From Prunus persica (Eukaryota > Streptophyta > Magnoliopsida > Rosales > Rosaceae), in contig NC_034009.1 in assembly GCF_000346465.2 (NCBI RefSeq), positions 47,485,657 through 47,549,656 on the forward strand: a stretch of DNA of 64,000 nucleotides, given 5' to 3'. A model generated the notes under the pieces. The model was not told the DNA's origin. It saw only the letters and a list, made by a program, of their open reading frames with translations, and did not search any database. How positions within the stretch are numbered: the stretch's first letter is position 1; each line of letters starts with the position of its first letter. Both the position numbers and the translations under genes were made by a program. Positions 1 through 11,830 of this stretch are shown here, piece by piece.

Positions 1-1854
1 GTCTTAGTTCAGGAATGTGGTTTAGTTAATTTGTTCTTCTTTTCATTTATGAAATGGCACTCTTCTTCTTTGACATGATTTATCAGAGATTCATTTGCGA
101 TATTCACTTTGGTGGGGATTCACGGTTTCGGCCTTGGTTGTATTGGAATTAAAGATACCCCAATAGTGTATCCTTCGTGCTGGCAATAGAATTTTGTTCC
201 CATATAACGTGTTCATTGGTTACTTAATCTTATTATCATTTATGTCATAAGTTTTTCTTCCCTATTTGTTTATCTTTTACACTTATATTTAATATACCAT
301 CTTTCACACTTACTTTTGGTGTTCTACTTTGCAAGGAATTTTAAAGTTTTATCAATTAAAAGAATGAGGAGTTGCACGATGTATTTTTGAAGAGATGATT
401 TAGTTGTCACTTGTCCTCGGGATGTTTCTGTTATTTTATGCCATTAAGAGATATTCTGGTTCAGTCTTCATAGTTGTGGTTTGTTTCTGTTTGAAGTTTT
501 CATTGTTTCGTAAATGCGTGAGTTTACTGTAGTAGTAGTACAAGTTTTGTTCCTTAACAACTTATAGTTTTTTGGGCAATATATCTGGTCCTGGGAGTTA
601 TTGATGCTGTGTGACATCACTTCTTACATCCCACAGTTTGAGATTGTTGGTGGCAAATTTTAGAAGTATGTGAATGCAATTAGCTCTTCCTTTACTCTAA
701 AAATGTCAAAGGAAAAGGAAATGGAAATATGAAAAGAACTGTCTTAAAAGATATGCGGAATCTATTATGAAGACTGGATCGCTTTTCTTTCCCATAACCA
801 GAATGTGAAGTTTGTAAATAATTCAGTGAGATGTTATTTCATGTGCTGGTTCATTATGAAGCATTAATTGAACTGGAATCAGTATCTTGGATATAAATTT
901 CTAAATTTATAGTGTGGTGCAACTGGAAATCATATATGATAAGCTTGTTTGGTGCAACTGGATATAAATTTCTAAATTTATAGTTTGTGCAACTATGATT
1001 ATATTCTTACAGATTATCTAGTTATAACTCTGCTCTAAGACTCTAATATATCAGGTACATCTGTGAGTGTCACTGTGTTTAATTTCATGTAATTTTAAGT
1101 CTCTTTGGGTATTCGCCTCCCGTGTTCTTGGTCTTTGCAGTGGATAAATCAAATGTAATATGCATAAACTTTCTAGTTACTCAGCTTAACTACCAATATG
1201 ACAAGGGGAGATGATTTATACAATCTCTTCTTTCAGTTTCTCGCATTGTTGCATCAAAATGCCCTACATTGGTGTTTAATATGTTTAATCTATTCTGAGC
1301 GCATGAAAGTAGTTACTTGTAGGTTCTTCTAAATTTTATACTTGGTTTCCATGCTCTGGATGTAACTGAGCCTCCTAAATTAATCCTCGTGTTGGTGTGG
1401 CTTAAAAATCTGAATTTTGTTGATTGGTCTAGAATTGTCTGAAAGTTATAACTTTTTGCATCATTTTCAAAAGCACTCCGGGGCTCATTTTAAGCCTGGA
1501 GTTGACAATTCTCAGTTTAGTGCATTAGATGAAGACTTTCAATGTGGTGAAACTTGTGTTAAGAAGTGCATGCTTTTCTTAAAGTCCAAGGTGGGAGGAA
1601 CTGTGGTTGTTATCAGTTTGGTATTAATTGGTTTTGGTTAATGTTGTGGTAACCCATTATTAGCTCTAGAGTATTTTGCGTGTTGTTTTTCTTAGTTGAC
1701 ATATGTTTGAAGGTCTTTTGGTGGAGGATGCATGGCTCACCTGTTGTGTATCTTAGACAAAATTTAATATTGGGACCGGCCATTTGTCTCTTTTAATTTT
1801 AGTATAAGTTGATGAGTATAATTTTTCTGGTTTAATATTTTTCCCTCTTTTCAG
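1..1854 (+). other. Intron of the C3H5-like gene (5' exons lie off the window)
   Basis: This stretch is AT-rich and T-rich and has no convincing coding exon. It ends in a good polypyrimidine tract and AG acceptor at 1853-1854, directly before the first recognisable exon. The expected preceding exon, with the first CCCH finger of the family, is not found here, so the intron begins left of the window. A block of about 35 bases around 888-925 recurs at 958-993 as a small local duplication. A 74-codon open frame at 1417-1641 shows no family resemblance and no suitable splice sites. Confidence 0.7.
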
Positions 1855-4800
1855 CATACTGATGAGGAGGTAGAGCGCTGTTATGAAGAATTTTATGAGG
1901 ATGTGCATACAGAGTTCTTGAAGTTTGGTGAAATTATAAATTTCAAGGTTTCTGACAGCTTCCTTGTGATTACCAGAATACTTTTTGTTTTTTTGTTTTT
2001 TTGTTTTTTGTTTTTTAGTTGTTTATAAGAAACATAATTTACAGGGGACAAGTTGTGTCCACTGGTCTAGCTACATTTGATTGGTAACATGTCAACCTAA
2101 AACTGTCCCTACCCTTTTCCAACTCATATGCATAGCGATTGTTACAGACCCTGTGGAGCCCTTTTAAAAATTAACTCTCCCTCTCTCTTCCTCCCCCCCC
2201 CCCCCCCCCAAAAAAAAAAACATCTGGACATTACCTTCCTATTCAGGCCATCCAATTTCTCTGTTGGTAATCTTACAGTGACATGTGAATATCTGTGTCA
2301 GGTTTGCAGAAATGGTGCATTCCACTTGAGGGGAAACGTGTACATACACTATAAATCACTGGATTCAGCTGTGCTTGCACATCAATCTATCAATGGTCGC
2401 TACTTTGCTGGGAAGCAGGTATTGCATTTCCTTTGTGTTTGAATGAGTGCTTATGGCAGTTTGCTTATTTGAAGTTTAATGTAATGGAGTTGATATTTAC
2501 ATAGTTGTTCTAATTATAGCTGGCTACCAGTTTAACTAACTTATTTCCCAGCCTTGCTATATGTTTCTTTGTCTAAAACATGTCGGGATATCCCTTTTAC
2601 TGTAAGTCATCTTGGTTGTGCTGGATTTTTGTGTTTATTTAATTGGTTAATTAGTTTTAATAAAATCATAAGAAAAGAGAGAGAAATTCAATTTGGCAAT
2701 AGTAATTTTATGTTGTTGTTGAATTACCTGTAAGGCATATGATTTACCTACTCAGTAATAACGGGTTTGATTTACTTTTGTTCTTGCTGAGAATATGAGA
2801 TATCTGCTATAGTTAAGATGCGTGATCACAACTCAAGTCAAAAACTGTGCAGATGAGTAGATCCTATTATGTATTGATGGATGGATCCCCTTTTCACAGA
2901 TATTTTTTCTATATATTCTATGATTTTTTGAATCCCATTGCAAAAATTGCATTGCTAGGTGTGCTGGTACATATTTGATATGGCTTGTCATTTCAAATGA
3001 ATATATATAATTTCTCATTGTTTCATACTTTACACATTGCTATTGAATGAAGGGATAAATTGAATTTGAATTTGGCATTTCTATGAAGCCATACATAGTT
3101 ATCTGTTGGACATGCACACACAGCCACTGAAAAGTATGTTACTTTAAAGGAACTATGTTTTATTGAGGTGAATACTGTAAATTTAGGCTTTGAAGTATTA
3201 ATATGTACACTGAAGCCATCAGCTCTTTATTTCATTTTCAAATCTCTTTATTTATCTTTCACTTCCATAACATGTTAATTTCCTGACTTTGTTTACATTT
3301 TTCCGAACTTTCAGCTTTTTGGGGTGGTTTTGTTGACCTAATTATTGTTTTTAACAGATAAGTTGCGAATTTATCAATGTGACCAGATGGAAGGTTGCCA
3401 TATGTGGGGAATATATGAAGTCGAGGTACAAGGTACAGTCCTTTCCCACTTTTCTATTTGAGTCGTACTCTCTGTAGGTGTTAAATTGGGTTGTACTTTT
3501 TAGATCAAATAAATTAGACAATTTTGTTTTGTAGTAGTAAAATAAGCTTTGGCTTTTATATGTCAATTCTAACTTTGAAGTCTGACCATTCTCTTTTCTA
3601 ATCTTTCTTGTTTCATCTTGCAGACGTGTTCCCATGGTACAGCTTGCAATTTTATCCACTGTTTCCGAAATCCTGGTGGAGACTATGAATGGGGTGATAG
3701 CGATAGACCGGCTCCAAAATATTGGGTGAGGAAAATGGTCGCTTTATTTGGTTATTCTGATGCAGACGAGAAACAGATGGTAGAGGAAAATTTTGGACGG
3801 CTGAGGAACTTTAGCAAGATGACAATGGCAGATTCTGAGAGGTATTCTTTTCATTTAGCAGCAGCTTAAATTTTTGGAAATATTAGGTAACAAACAAAAC
3901 TTATTATGGTATTAGATTGGGAGATTTTGAGTTCAATCCCCAGAACTGCAACCTCCCAATTTATATCGAAAAAGGGCGAGAAAAGACAGAGCAATCTGCA
4001 TGTGACAGTTTCAAAATTTATCTTGTTTGATGCCCGGGTTTATATAGCACATAAAAATATCATCAGTTATATTGCATGTCCCAACAATATGCAGTTTTGC
4101 ATCTGAGGGAAGAACCATTTTTGGTAGAAAGCAGCAGATGATGGTAATGTGAAACTACAACTGCCCTCATTCGGGCTTAATGTGCTAAATTTTTCCCTGT
4201 GATTGAAGTGCCCATTTGTTAATTTGGATGAAGTTTGTATGATCTACAGGCTGAACTATTTTATATTTATATGAATTACTGTGAAGGGCACTTCTTGGTC
4301 TTTGTCTTCCAACTCTTCTATATTGTTTGCATTGCAAAACAGTGCAGCAGTTGAGAAGAGAGTTTGTCTCTGTGTTAACTTGTGTTTTTCTTCTTTTTCT
4401 TACAGATAGATTCTTATAGTTTCCAGATTCGTGGCAGGTACGGGTTGCGAAGATCTAGATCTAGAGGGAGGGATTACTCAAGTTTCATTGGTTCTGGTAG
4501 AAGATATGACAGTGAAGATTATGTTTTAGAGGATGCAGAACGACAGAGGCATACAGGTGATGATAGACATCGAGGAAAAACTCTTGATGAGGATCGATGT
4601 GAAGAGAATAAGAACTTAAAAGACTATCATTGTAGGAAGAGCAGAAGGTCTGATACTGAATTTGATAGACAGTTGTTGGATAGGGAAGAGGACAGAGATA
4701 GACACCATGGTCACACAAGGAAAAGCTCAAGACAACAAAACAGGGACCACAAGAACAAAACCTATGAAACTGAATCTGACGGAGATTTGTCTGATAGGGC

Positions 4801-5887
4801 ACGGAACAGAGTAGCACAGCATGGTTGCACCAGGGAAAGCTCAAGCCAACAGCGGAAAGGAGAATTCCTGGATGAATATGGAGATTGGCAGAACAAAAAT
4901 CATGAAGTTGATAGGGATTGGTCAGATAGGGACAAAGACATAGATGCATACCAAGACAACAGGAAAAGTTCAGGACACAAGAGGAAAGTGGGATGTCCAG
5001 ATAATCATAATGACAGCAAGAACAGAGCACATGATATGGATGAAGAGTGGTCAGACAGCAACAGCAAAGGTGGCAAGCACCACAGTAGGAGGAAAAGATT
5101 CGGACACATTAGCAAAGCTTCTGAATTCTCAAATCACAGGGAGAGAACCACCAGGTCTTGTAGTTATGAACTTAGTGATGATTTGTTGGAAAATGATGCA
5201 GAAAGAAACCTTAGTCATGCTAGGAAACGATCAAAACGCTTGGATGAAGTGTCAGATATTTCAGATGAGGGTCGAGTCCCGACACAGAATTTGGAACATA
5301 GACATGATCGTCTGAGCCTAGAGATGAGAGAAGCAGAGGCTCTTGTTAAAAAATTGAAGTCAGATGGAACCCACGAGTCCAGCAGTTTGGGTCAAGATGG
5401 TGAGAGATATAGATCACATGATTTTGATATAAGATGCATATCTGATGTACACATGGACAAACAGGATCGCTGGGAACCTGAAGATGGTTCTGTTGAGATA
5501 TTTCATAATTCTAAAACGAAAGCTGGAAGTTCAGAGAGTTATGAGTCTGGCAGGCCAGGTCCATATAATGTAAGAGGTGAATCAAGTGATTTTGATTCAG
5601 AAGATAAAGTTAGCCAGGAAGATCAATATGAATCTGACAAGGTAGCTCATTCAAAACACCGGAAATCAAGGAGAAAGTCTACACACGACAATCGCAAGCG
5701 TGACAGTGAAAACAGATCACTGTGTAGCAGCCAATCAAGCCATAGGAGACATTCCAATAGATTGGAGGCCACTGATTCATCTGAAGATAACAACGAATCT
5801 GGAAGGAAACACAACCAGAAGCACCATGCAGATCATAGATCTCGTGATCACAAACGAGATCATAAAAGCAGGAGGTTAGCCACGTGA
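1855..5887 (+). CDS. U2AF35-related CCCH zinc finger/RS splicing factor, 3' part (C3H5-like)
   Basis: Predicted exons are 1855-1947, 2302-2418, 3358-3432, 3624-3841 and 4438-5887, giving 650 residues in the window; all junctions are GT-AG and phases agree. The first exons encode the end of a U2AF-type RRM ([12 protein letters not shown] through [13 protein letters not shown]). A second CCCH finger follows (CGEYMKS...[12 protein letters not shown]), then the family signature [10 protein letters not shown]. The last exon is a long RS/RD-rich tail of about 480 residues containing [10 protein letters not shown]. This matches Arabidopsis At1g10320, related to ZRSR2/Urp, whose relatives help recognise 3' splice sites in the nucleus. 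For the last exon I chose the acceptor at 4437: it restores the frame as [13 protein letters not shown], whereas the acceptor at 4405 gives an immediate stop. The N-terminal exons with the first CCCH finger are missing from the window. The RS tail appears longer than in Arabidopsis. Family call is from remembered homologues. Confidence 0.9.
3890..3970 (+). mobile_element. TRIM/LTR-retrotransposon scrap with primer-binding-like site
   Basis: Inside the last intron of the C3H5-like gene, TGGTATTAGATTGG at 3907-3920 resembles the initiator-Met tRNA primer-binding site of plant LTR elements (TGGTATCAGAG). The next 45 bases (gagtTCAAT..., ...GCAACCTCC) resemble those after a similar site at 28643 in a MAD1 intron, so the two look like relics of one family. 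No complete LTR could be delimited. Confidence 0.4.
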
Positions 5888-6201
5888 TATTCATCTCTAA
5901 GAATGTTTAGAAGAAGGTTATGGTCCGCAAAGAATGTGGCTTGTTTAATTTAGCTGATTTAGGGATGTGAATGAAGGTTTTATTAGCAACAGGACATGAT
6001 ACTTACTGAGCAGAGGGTCGGGTGCTCTGCTTGTGTATTTGTATTATTGAGTAGCCATTACGCAGCCATCTATAATATGAAACTTTTACTATCAAAAAGC
6101 ATTGAAAGAAGGGGGCTGCAAAACTTTTTTGTCATCTTTAAGCTTGTAATCAACTAGCTAAATACTTCTCTTACCAATATTAAAAGATGTCTCAAGTTCT
6201 G

Positions 6202-6233
<32 letters not shown>

Positions 6234-6365
6234 TGTATTTATAAAATTTGTATCCCCCTCTACGTTGGTTAAAAGAGCAACTTAGAGTGTTTGTTCCGAG
6301 AAAAACCCCCAAATAAACAAAAGGCTTATAAGCACAAAATTAATAAAAGGTTAATAAAACCCCCA
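5888..6365 (+). other. 3' UTR and downstream flank of the C3H5-like gene, ending in an A30 tract
   Basis: The stretch after the stop at 5885-5887 is the likely 3' UTR. An uninterrupted run of about 30 A occupies 6202-6231. Beyond it comes AT-rich flank leading to the MTR4 fragment. The A-run could be a microsatellite or the tail of an old retro-insertion; I see no target duplication that decides it. Confidence 0.5.
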
Positions 6366-7455
6366 AACTCATTCTACCAGTTTCAAGCTGATCGTGCCAT
6401 CCCCGATGTTGAGGTTTGTAGGCTTTGACTGGGGCAATAATCTTGTAATTGTAATTTGTCTTTCTTCTCTTTGTATCTTGGTTGAGATTTGTTTGTATTT
6501 GTTTGCAATTTGTCATTCTATCAGTTTCAAGCTGGAACCCATCTAAAGAAATCTATTAAGAAATTTCTGATGCAATCACTTCTATTTGTGAATTATGTTA
6601 CCATTGCAGAAACAAAGAAAGGACCTTGAGCAAGAAAGGGATTCAATTATAATTGAAGAAGAAGAAGATAGTGTAAATAATTATTACAATCTATTACAGC
6701 AGTACAAGAGTTTGAAAAAGGAACTTCGTGATATTGTGCTTTCTCCAAAGTACTGCTTACCATTTCTGAAACCTGGTAGATTTGTGTCAATCGAATGTGC
6801 TGGGAATGATGAAGCTTCCCCTTCTTTTTCCGTTATCTTTAGGAGTTTAGACATATTTCCTTTCATTTTATGTGTCATGCTGCAGTGGTTTTCACCTGGG
6901 GCTGCTATGTTCTTGTGGCCTTCCCTCACTTTCATTCACTTTACTTCTTGTGGCCTTTCCTCACTTTCTATTGTAACCATAATGCATTTTTTTTTCCTCA
7001 CTTTCATTCACTTTACTTCTTGTGGCCTTTCCTCACTTTCTATTGTAACCATAATGCATTTTTTTTCTTTCTTTAATACTGATATATCTTACTCTTTTCT
7101 TATTATTTAGAATAAAATTCAAAATTTGTCATTCTTATCAAGCTAGAGACAAAATTTTAGGATTGGCAAACTTTTCATAATTCCATGTTACTTTATTATT
7201 TTAAAACCAGAAATTCTATGTCATGAATTGGGTGGCTTGAATTGAAATGCAGATATGTTACAAGTGATGATGTTGTGGACTTGAATGGGGTTTTCAAGGA
7301 CATAAAGGTGGAGGAGATGGTATCTCTTCTCTCATGTTTTGTGTGGCAGGAGAAACTTAAAGATGCTACAAAACCAAGGGAAGAACTTGACCTGCCCTTT
7401 TCACAATTACAAGATAACAGTTCGGAGGGTTGCTGAGGTTCAGCTTGAGTGCAAG
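6366..7455 (+). pseudogene. MTR4 RNA helicase fragment (degenerate, introns retained)
   Basis: Three exon-like blocks match the C-terminal half of plant MTR4, the DExH helicase of the nuclear exosome. Block 6366-6413 reads NSFYQFQADRAIPDVE and ends at a GT donor. Block 6610 to about 6830 follows a CAG acceptor and reads KQRKDLEQERDSIIIEEEED through YCLPFLKPGR to SPSFSV, where similarity stops. Block 7253-7455 reads YVTSDDVVDL then NGVFKDIKVEEMVSLLSCF. It lacks about 20 residues that MTR4 has between these two strings. It is then frameshifted by one extra base near 7417 (LQDNSSEGC stop; the other frame continues VRRVAEVQLECK). The retained splice sites show a genomic duplication rather than a retrocopy. 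The helicase motor, arch and start are absent, so no functional helicase is expected. Any transcript would be a by-product. Confidence 0.8.
6924..7066 (+). repeat. Two-copy tandem repeat, 72-bp unit
   Basis: The 72-bp unit beginning CCTCACTTTCATTCAC and ending in a T-run after AATGCA occurs twice head to tail (6924-6995 and 6996 to about 7066). The copies are nearly identical, so the duplication is recent. It lies within the intron-like gap of the MTR4 fragment. Confidence 0.9.
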
Positions 7456-7687
7456 GTAAAGAAGTGACCTCCTCCTTTCTGGTACAGCTGAATTTTCATT
7501 TGAAACTAAACTCAACTCCGGATAACAGGGGATTATTCCTCAATCTGTACCAGAAACTAGACACATCGGTATATATAAATATACATTTTTATTATAATCA
7601 ATCTGTACCAGAAATTAACATTATATTCCACTGAGAAACGCCTATATGTCTCATACAATGCAACTGATATATCATATTACTGGAGGA

Positions 7688-8245
7688 CTACTTCTCAATG
7701 TGAAAACAGGGACAGAAACAACGAAAGAAACGGATGCCAAAGTCAACAACACAACCGAAGACCCCCCCAGCAGCGGATCTCTCCCTTGTTGTGGCTCTTG
7801 GTGTTTGTGTTTGTGTTTGTGTTTGTGTTTGTGCAATTGGTACTCCATACACAGGATCTGGAACCATGTATTGCTGATAAGATGAGGTTGGATAGAGATA
7901 CAGTGGACTGCTGGTGCTGGTGGTGCCACTGTCTGCATTGGTTTTCATAGTAGGTTCTTGTTGTCTTGGATCTGCTTGGTAGCCAAATTCTGGGGCAGGT
8001 TGGACTTGAGGTGCCAAAAGAGCCTCATGGGTGTACTCGGCATCCAGCCATGGAGGTAAGGGTGGAGCTGAGGGCTGAGTTGAGTAGGTGGACGATGAGC
8101 ATGAGCAGCAATGATGCCTGGGTCCGGGTGGCAGCGGTGCTGGCCGTGTTGGTGGTGGAGGAGGATAATAGGGTTGGTGGTGGAGAGTTTTCTTTTTTCT
8201 CTTCTTTCTTGACCAAAACTTGAGCTTCTTCACAGCTTTTATCAT
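7688..8245 (-). CDS. Small proline-rich basic protein of unknown function
   Basis: A single open frame of 185 residues. The N-terminus is strongly basic (MIKAVKKLKFWSRKKRKKK), followed by a proline-rich stretch (YYPPPPPTRPAPLPPGP), a short CCSCSSS cluster and a Ser/Thr/Tyr-rich middle. A run of QT repeats, encoded by a near-perfect hexamer array at 7800-7830, comes next. The tail is hydrophobic and Cys-rich (FGCVVDFGIRFFRCFCPCF). No enzyme motif or classical signal peptide is visible. The basic start and Cys-rich end could favour membrane or nucleic-acid association, but that is a guess. I chose the ATG at 8243-8245 because the basic N-terminus looks like a conserved start. I do not recognise the family with certainty; the composition and frame length argue it is real, but a chance ORF cannot be excluded. 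Confidence 0.6.
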   Translation of the reverse strand: MIKAVKKLKFWSRKKRKKKTLHHQPYYPPPPPTRPAPLPPGPRHHCCSCSSSTYSTQPSAPPLPPWLDAEYTHEALLAPQVQPAPEFGYQADPRQQEPTMKTNADSGTTSTSSPLYLYPTSSYQQYMVPDPVYGVPIAQTQTQTQTQTPRATTRERSAAGGVFGCVVDFGIRFFRCFCPCFHIEK

Positions 8246-8285
8246 TTTTCAGCCTCTTTCTTTTGGGCTGCAATGGTGCAAAAAG

Positions 8286-8294
8286 CTATATAAG
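8286..8294 (-). promoter_or_regulatory. Possible TATA box upstream of the proline-rich gene
   Basis: CTTATATAG on the minus strand lies about 41 bases upstream of the ATG at 8245. If used, the 5' leader would be only about a dozen bases, unusually short for a plant gene, so the real promoter may be further away. Confidence 0.3.
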
Positions 8295-8329
8295 TTAGGA
8301 GTCGGGAGAACTGGAGGTGAGACGTGAGA

Positions 8330-10021
8330 GCAGAGCAGGAAATGATAAGAATGGGTCATGAGTTAACATACTGCTTTTAAGAGCTTTGGTATGGCATCTT
8401 TTTCAAGGAGCGGTGCGCCGTGTGCTTTTTTTCAGCATGGATTGGATTTCACTTTGCTTTTCAATTTTCAAATCTTCTAACCGTTGTTCCTCCACTGACC
8501 TGACTGACTCATGTGATTAAAAAGAAAAGGATTAAATGTCAAAATGGTCTCTCATTTGGTTAATTTAGTTTCCGTGTTTTTAATTTGGTCAATTTACCTC
8601 TTAAATCGTCCTTAACAAATTCATTAAAGTTTTAAAATAATAAAAGAGTGTAATTGTTTTTTAAAAAATTACTAAGTTCAGTTTATAAACATCTAAGCCC
8701 GCTTCTTCTTTAGAGCAGCCACCACCCCAAACCATCACGAGCCACCCCAGGCCCGACACTGACTTTTAAGTGGCTCGGGGCCAGAAATTAAAAATGAGGC
8801 CCTTTTTCATTTATATGCAAACGTAGTTTAATAAGAAAGAAAGCATAAATTTTTTCAACACATGTGAAATCTGGCTTATGGTAGTTCTATTAAATGTGGG
8901 CCTTTGCATAGTTAAAGAACTTGAAGTGGTTTTTATTTGGGACCTTGTATCGTTAGGCTCTCAAAAAATCACTTGTAGCATAGCCTTGAGCATTTATATT
9001 CAAATTTTGGCCCCACTTGGTCTGAGGCCCATGGTGATCGCCCTTGATGCCCAATGTCACGGACTAGGCCAACGACCTGATCAACAAACTTCAATTTGAA
9101 GAGTTTGGTTTGTTATTACTATCGGAGATGCTTTTATTAACAACAAGAGAACGGTAAATACGAAAGGTACTCGCACGTCTACGAAAAGGCATAAGGAGAA
9201 TGTTGTAATCAATTGGGCTATTTTCGCTCGATGCAAGAAGGCCAGACTTGTTGATCATCAAGTGCTGGACACTTGGATCCTCCACGCCATTGATGATGGT
9301 ATTCATTGTAGCTAAACTTGCTTGCTATGGTGGTGGATTCCCCCTCCTCCCATGGCACCCAGGATCGAACTCTAATGAGATTTTTTTTTCCTCCAATGTA
9401 ACTATAAAAAAACTCACTCGCGGTTGTTTTGAGTACTTTAGATAAGACAAACGACCTTGGGGCCAATTCACGAGTATTGCAAAATACACAATTTTATTAC
9501 TACCCTACCACACAATAATGATCATTTGTGTTTGAAACCACTCATTTTTCCTTCTTTTTTGAGCCAAACATATATTTCCATTCCATTTCAATCTCAATCA
9601 CGACTGAACAAGATCAGTACTTAACTCTAATATCTTCACACCCCCTCCTAAACACAGAACACAAAACATAGAAACAACCCTAACTCTTCAAGAGCTGGTA
9701 GTAAACTTTGGTAACAGAAAAGAAGTCTCATAGCAGTCTGGATCTCCTTTGAAGAAATAATTGTCAGTTTCTTGTTGCCCCTTTTTTTTTTTTTTTTTTT
9801 TTTTTTTTGAAATTTCTTGTTTGCGTGCCTCGGACACTCCTAAGCGAGCTCTCAAAATTCAAAGATATCGTTGATGGAGCATGCCCGAATTAGGCATGAT
9901 TGGGCTAGAACACTAGCAAATTCATTTATCTTATTTGCAATTACTCTGTGAACTTTACTAGTGTTGTATAATATTTCAATGAGTTGAATGTGTTTTTCAT
10001 ATCGAATTATATAGATGTGCA
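8330..10021. other. Intergenic region, transposon-like but unassigned
   Basis: No gene is supported here. The stretch 8740-9060 (repeated GGCCC-type phrases around ggggccagaa and gaggcccat) has a composition typical of old plant transposons, but no terminal repeats or domains could be defined. A run of about 27 T lies at 9781-9808. Short open frames near 9091-9466 have no recognisable content. Confidence 0.5.
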
Positions 10022-10214
10022 TGTTGAAGAATACACGAGTTTCACATCGGAAACTTAACAAAATAGAAAGTCTCATATAATAAATGGTTCAACTCCTAAT
10101 AATATCGAGACCTTTTGTATAAAACCTCACACCTCCTAAACAGGTGGTTAATTTATGGACAATATCGATGTTGCTAATGTTGGGCCAATAATCCGTCTCT
10201 GTAAAATCTTAACA
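10022..10214 (+). mobile_element. Short LTR (TRIM-like), 193 bp, followed by a primer-binding site
   Basis: The segment begins TGTTGAAGAATACACG and ends ATCTTAACA, with the usual TG...CA ends. It contains a cacatcggaaa phrase common in plant short LTRs. Immediately after it, TGGTATTAGAGTGGG at 10215 resembles a Met-tRNA primer-binding site. This is the arrangement of a 5' LTR. No clear second LTR follows; a weakly similar stretch near 10330-10375 may be its remnant. No coding capacity is seen, which fits a TRIM or decayed element. Confidence 0.6.
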
Positions 10215-10237
10215 TGGTATTAGAGTGGGTTTGTTGG

Positions 10238-10241
<4 letters not shown>

Positions 10242-10273
<32 letters not shown>
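10242..10273 (+). repeat. Poly-C homopolymer (about 30 C)
   Basis: A GGGGGG run is followed directly by an uninterrupted C-run just after the TRIM-like LTR and PBS. The length may be unreliable because homopolymers are error-prone in sequencing. Confidence 0.85.
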
Positions 10274-10275
<2 letters not shown>

Positions 10276-11830
10276 ATTGAACCAAAATCAAACAAACCAC
10301 AAATGAAAAAGGAAAAAGAAAGAAAAAAAAAGGTTGACCGATGTGGAATAAACAAGTGGTTAAGTTAGAGATAATATTACGTTTGTCCTATTTTTGAGTT
10401 TACTTAATATACTAATTTCTGGTTTTATCCTTTTTTATTTTATTTTATGTCAAACCGGTTTTACCCTTTTGTTTTGAGTGTTTTGGGTGTCTTTTTTTAT
10501 TATGTTGTAAATGATCTTTGGGTGTGTTTCTAAAGTACATTTCATGTATGGTTTTTTAATATTATTTGAGCCCCTATATTGACAATAATAATGAAACACC
10601 CTGTAATATTCTGGAGTCTCATCTTATCAGGTTGAGGTAGATAGTCTGTATATACTGGTGCATGCTGTCAAACGGCAACCTTTGAAGTTGCCTTACAAGG
10701 CATAAGCAACGCACTTATGGAAGTTGGACCACCCATAACACTATCTATCAGAGGTTTTAGCATTTGCAGTCAGAAGTTTTATTCCTAAGCCTTAGCCAAC
10801 ATGCCTTGTGTTCTGCATGTTTGCAGGTTGGAAATTCTGTTCCTTATAATATTTGTTTCATGTAAGTTTTTCTCGTTAAAATAGTTTAGTTTGAACGGAT
10901 AAACCTCATGTATCCATCTCATTACTTGAAAGTTTCTAGTATGCACTGTTGAGTTTGCGAGTCTGCATTTTGAAGTTAATTTACAATATCTGAGTTGAAG
11001 TAATTAAAATATTTATATAAAGTTATAAACATCTATAACCCTACAAGCAAATATTACTTCATTTAACACAAGGAGGACTTCTAAATAATAAACACCAGAG
11101 GATACAACACAAAATAAAGTTGGACTTGAAATTTTGATTGAAAACTTATTACAATGGGAAGAGAATGAGGAATAATATTGTGCACCACTTCTTGCAACTT
11201 TGTCTTCTGTTTCTGGAATTGAATGAGCAGATGAAACTGTGCATTCAAACTACCCTAATTCATCAGCATGGCTATTAATAACAATATTTATATAAACTAC
11301 AAAATAATGGACCTAAATTGTTCCTAATGAATGCTTGAGTTTCGAGTTCATATCTAATTTTTAAGAATATATAAATAGTATATAACAGTTATGCGAACCA
11401 CAAACTGGGAACCAATTTCTTTTTCTTTTAAAATAAATCAATATCAAACACAATTGAATCCATGATAGAAAAAAATTATAACCAGAATAGCATTACATAA
11501 GATTAAATCCGGCCAAAACTCAACAATTTTGAACTGATTCCCAATCCTCTTCTCAAGTAGCCCCTCCCATCTCATTTATCTTTGTACTCGCCCTGTTGAG
11601 TCAAATTTTATCATATCACACGAAGGCCCACTTAATTGGTTCCCAGTTCCCAGTTTCCTTCTTTTCTTTTCTGTTTTTTCTTTTTTGTTTTTTTATTCTT
11701 TTGACACTAAGGTCTGCCGTACATTGACTTTTCATGGATAAGGTAAGTTAAAAATTAGACTAAATCGATATGCCTTGACAGTAAACGGTCAATCTAAACA
11801 AAGAGATGCGCAGACAATATAAATTCCTGT
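10274..11830. other. Intergenic region between the TRIM-like LTR and the ARF gene
   Basis: AT-rich DNA without supported genes. No terminal repeats, tRNA or conserved coding segment were seen. The right end merges into the 3' UTR of the minus-strand ARF gene, whose poly(A) site cannot be fixed from the sequence. Confidence 0.5.

Noticed and set aside
1417..1641. 74-codon frame with several Cys, a possible CCCH exon
   Set aside because: Cys spacing does not fit a CCCH finger and no splice sites bound it; the family's expected sequence is absent.
4485..5030. 181-codon open frame on the minus strand
   Set aside because: It is antisense to the RS-rich exon of the C3H5-like gene; the biased codons of that exon remove stops on the other strand.
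8025..8273. 82-codon minus-strand frame with an upstream ATG
   Set aside because: It overlaps the 185-codon frame in another phase and has only low-complexity content.
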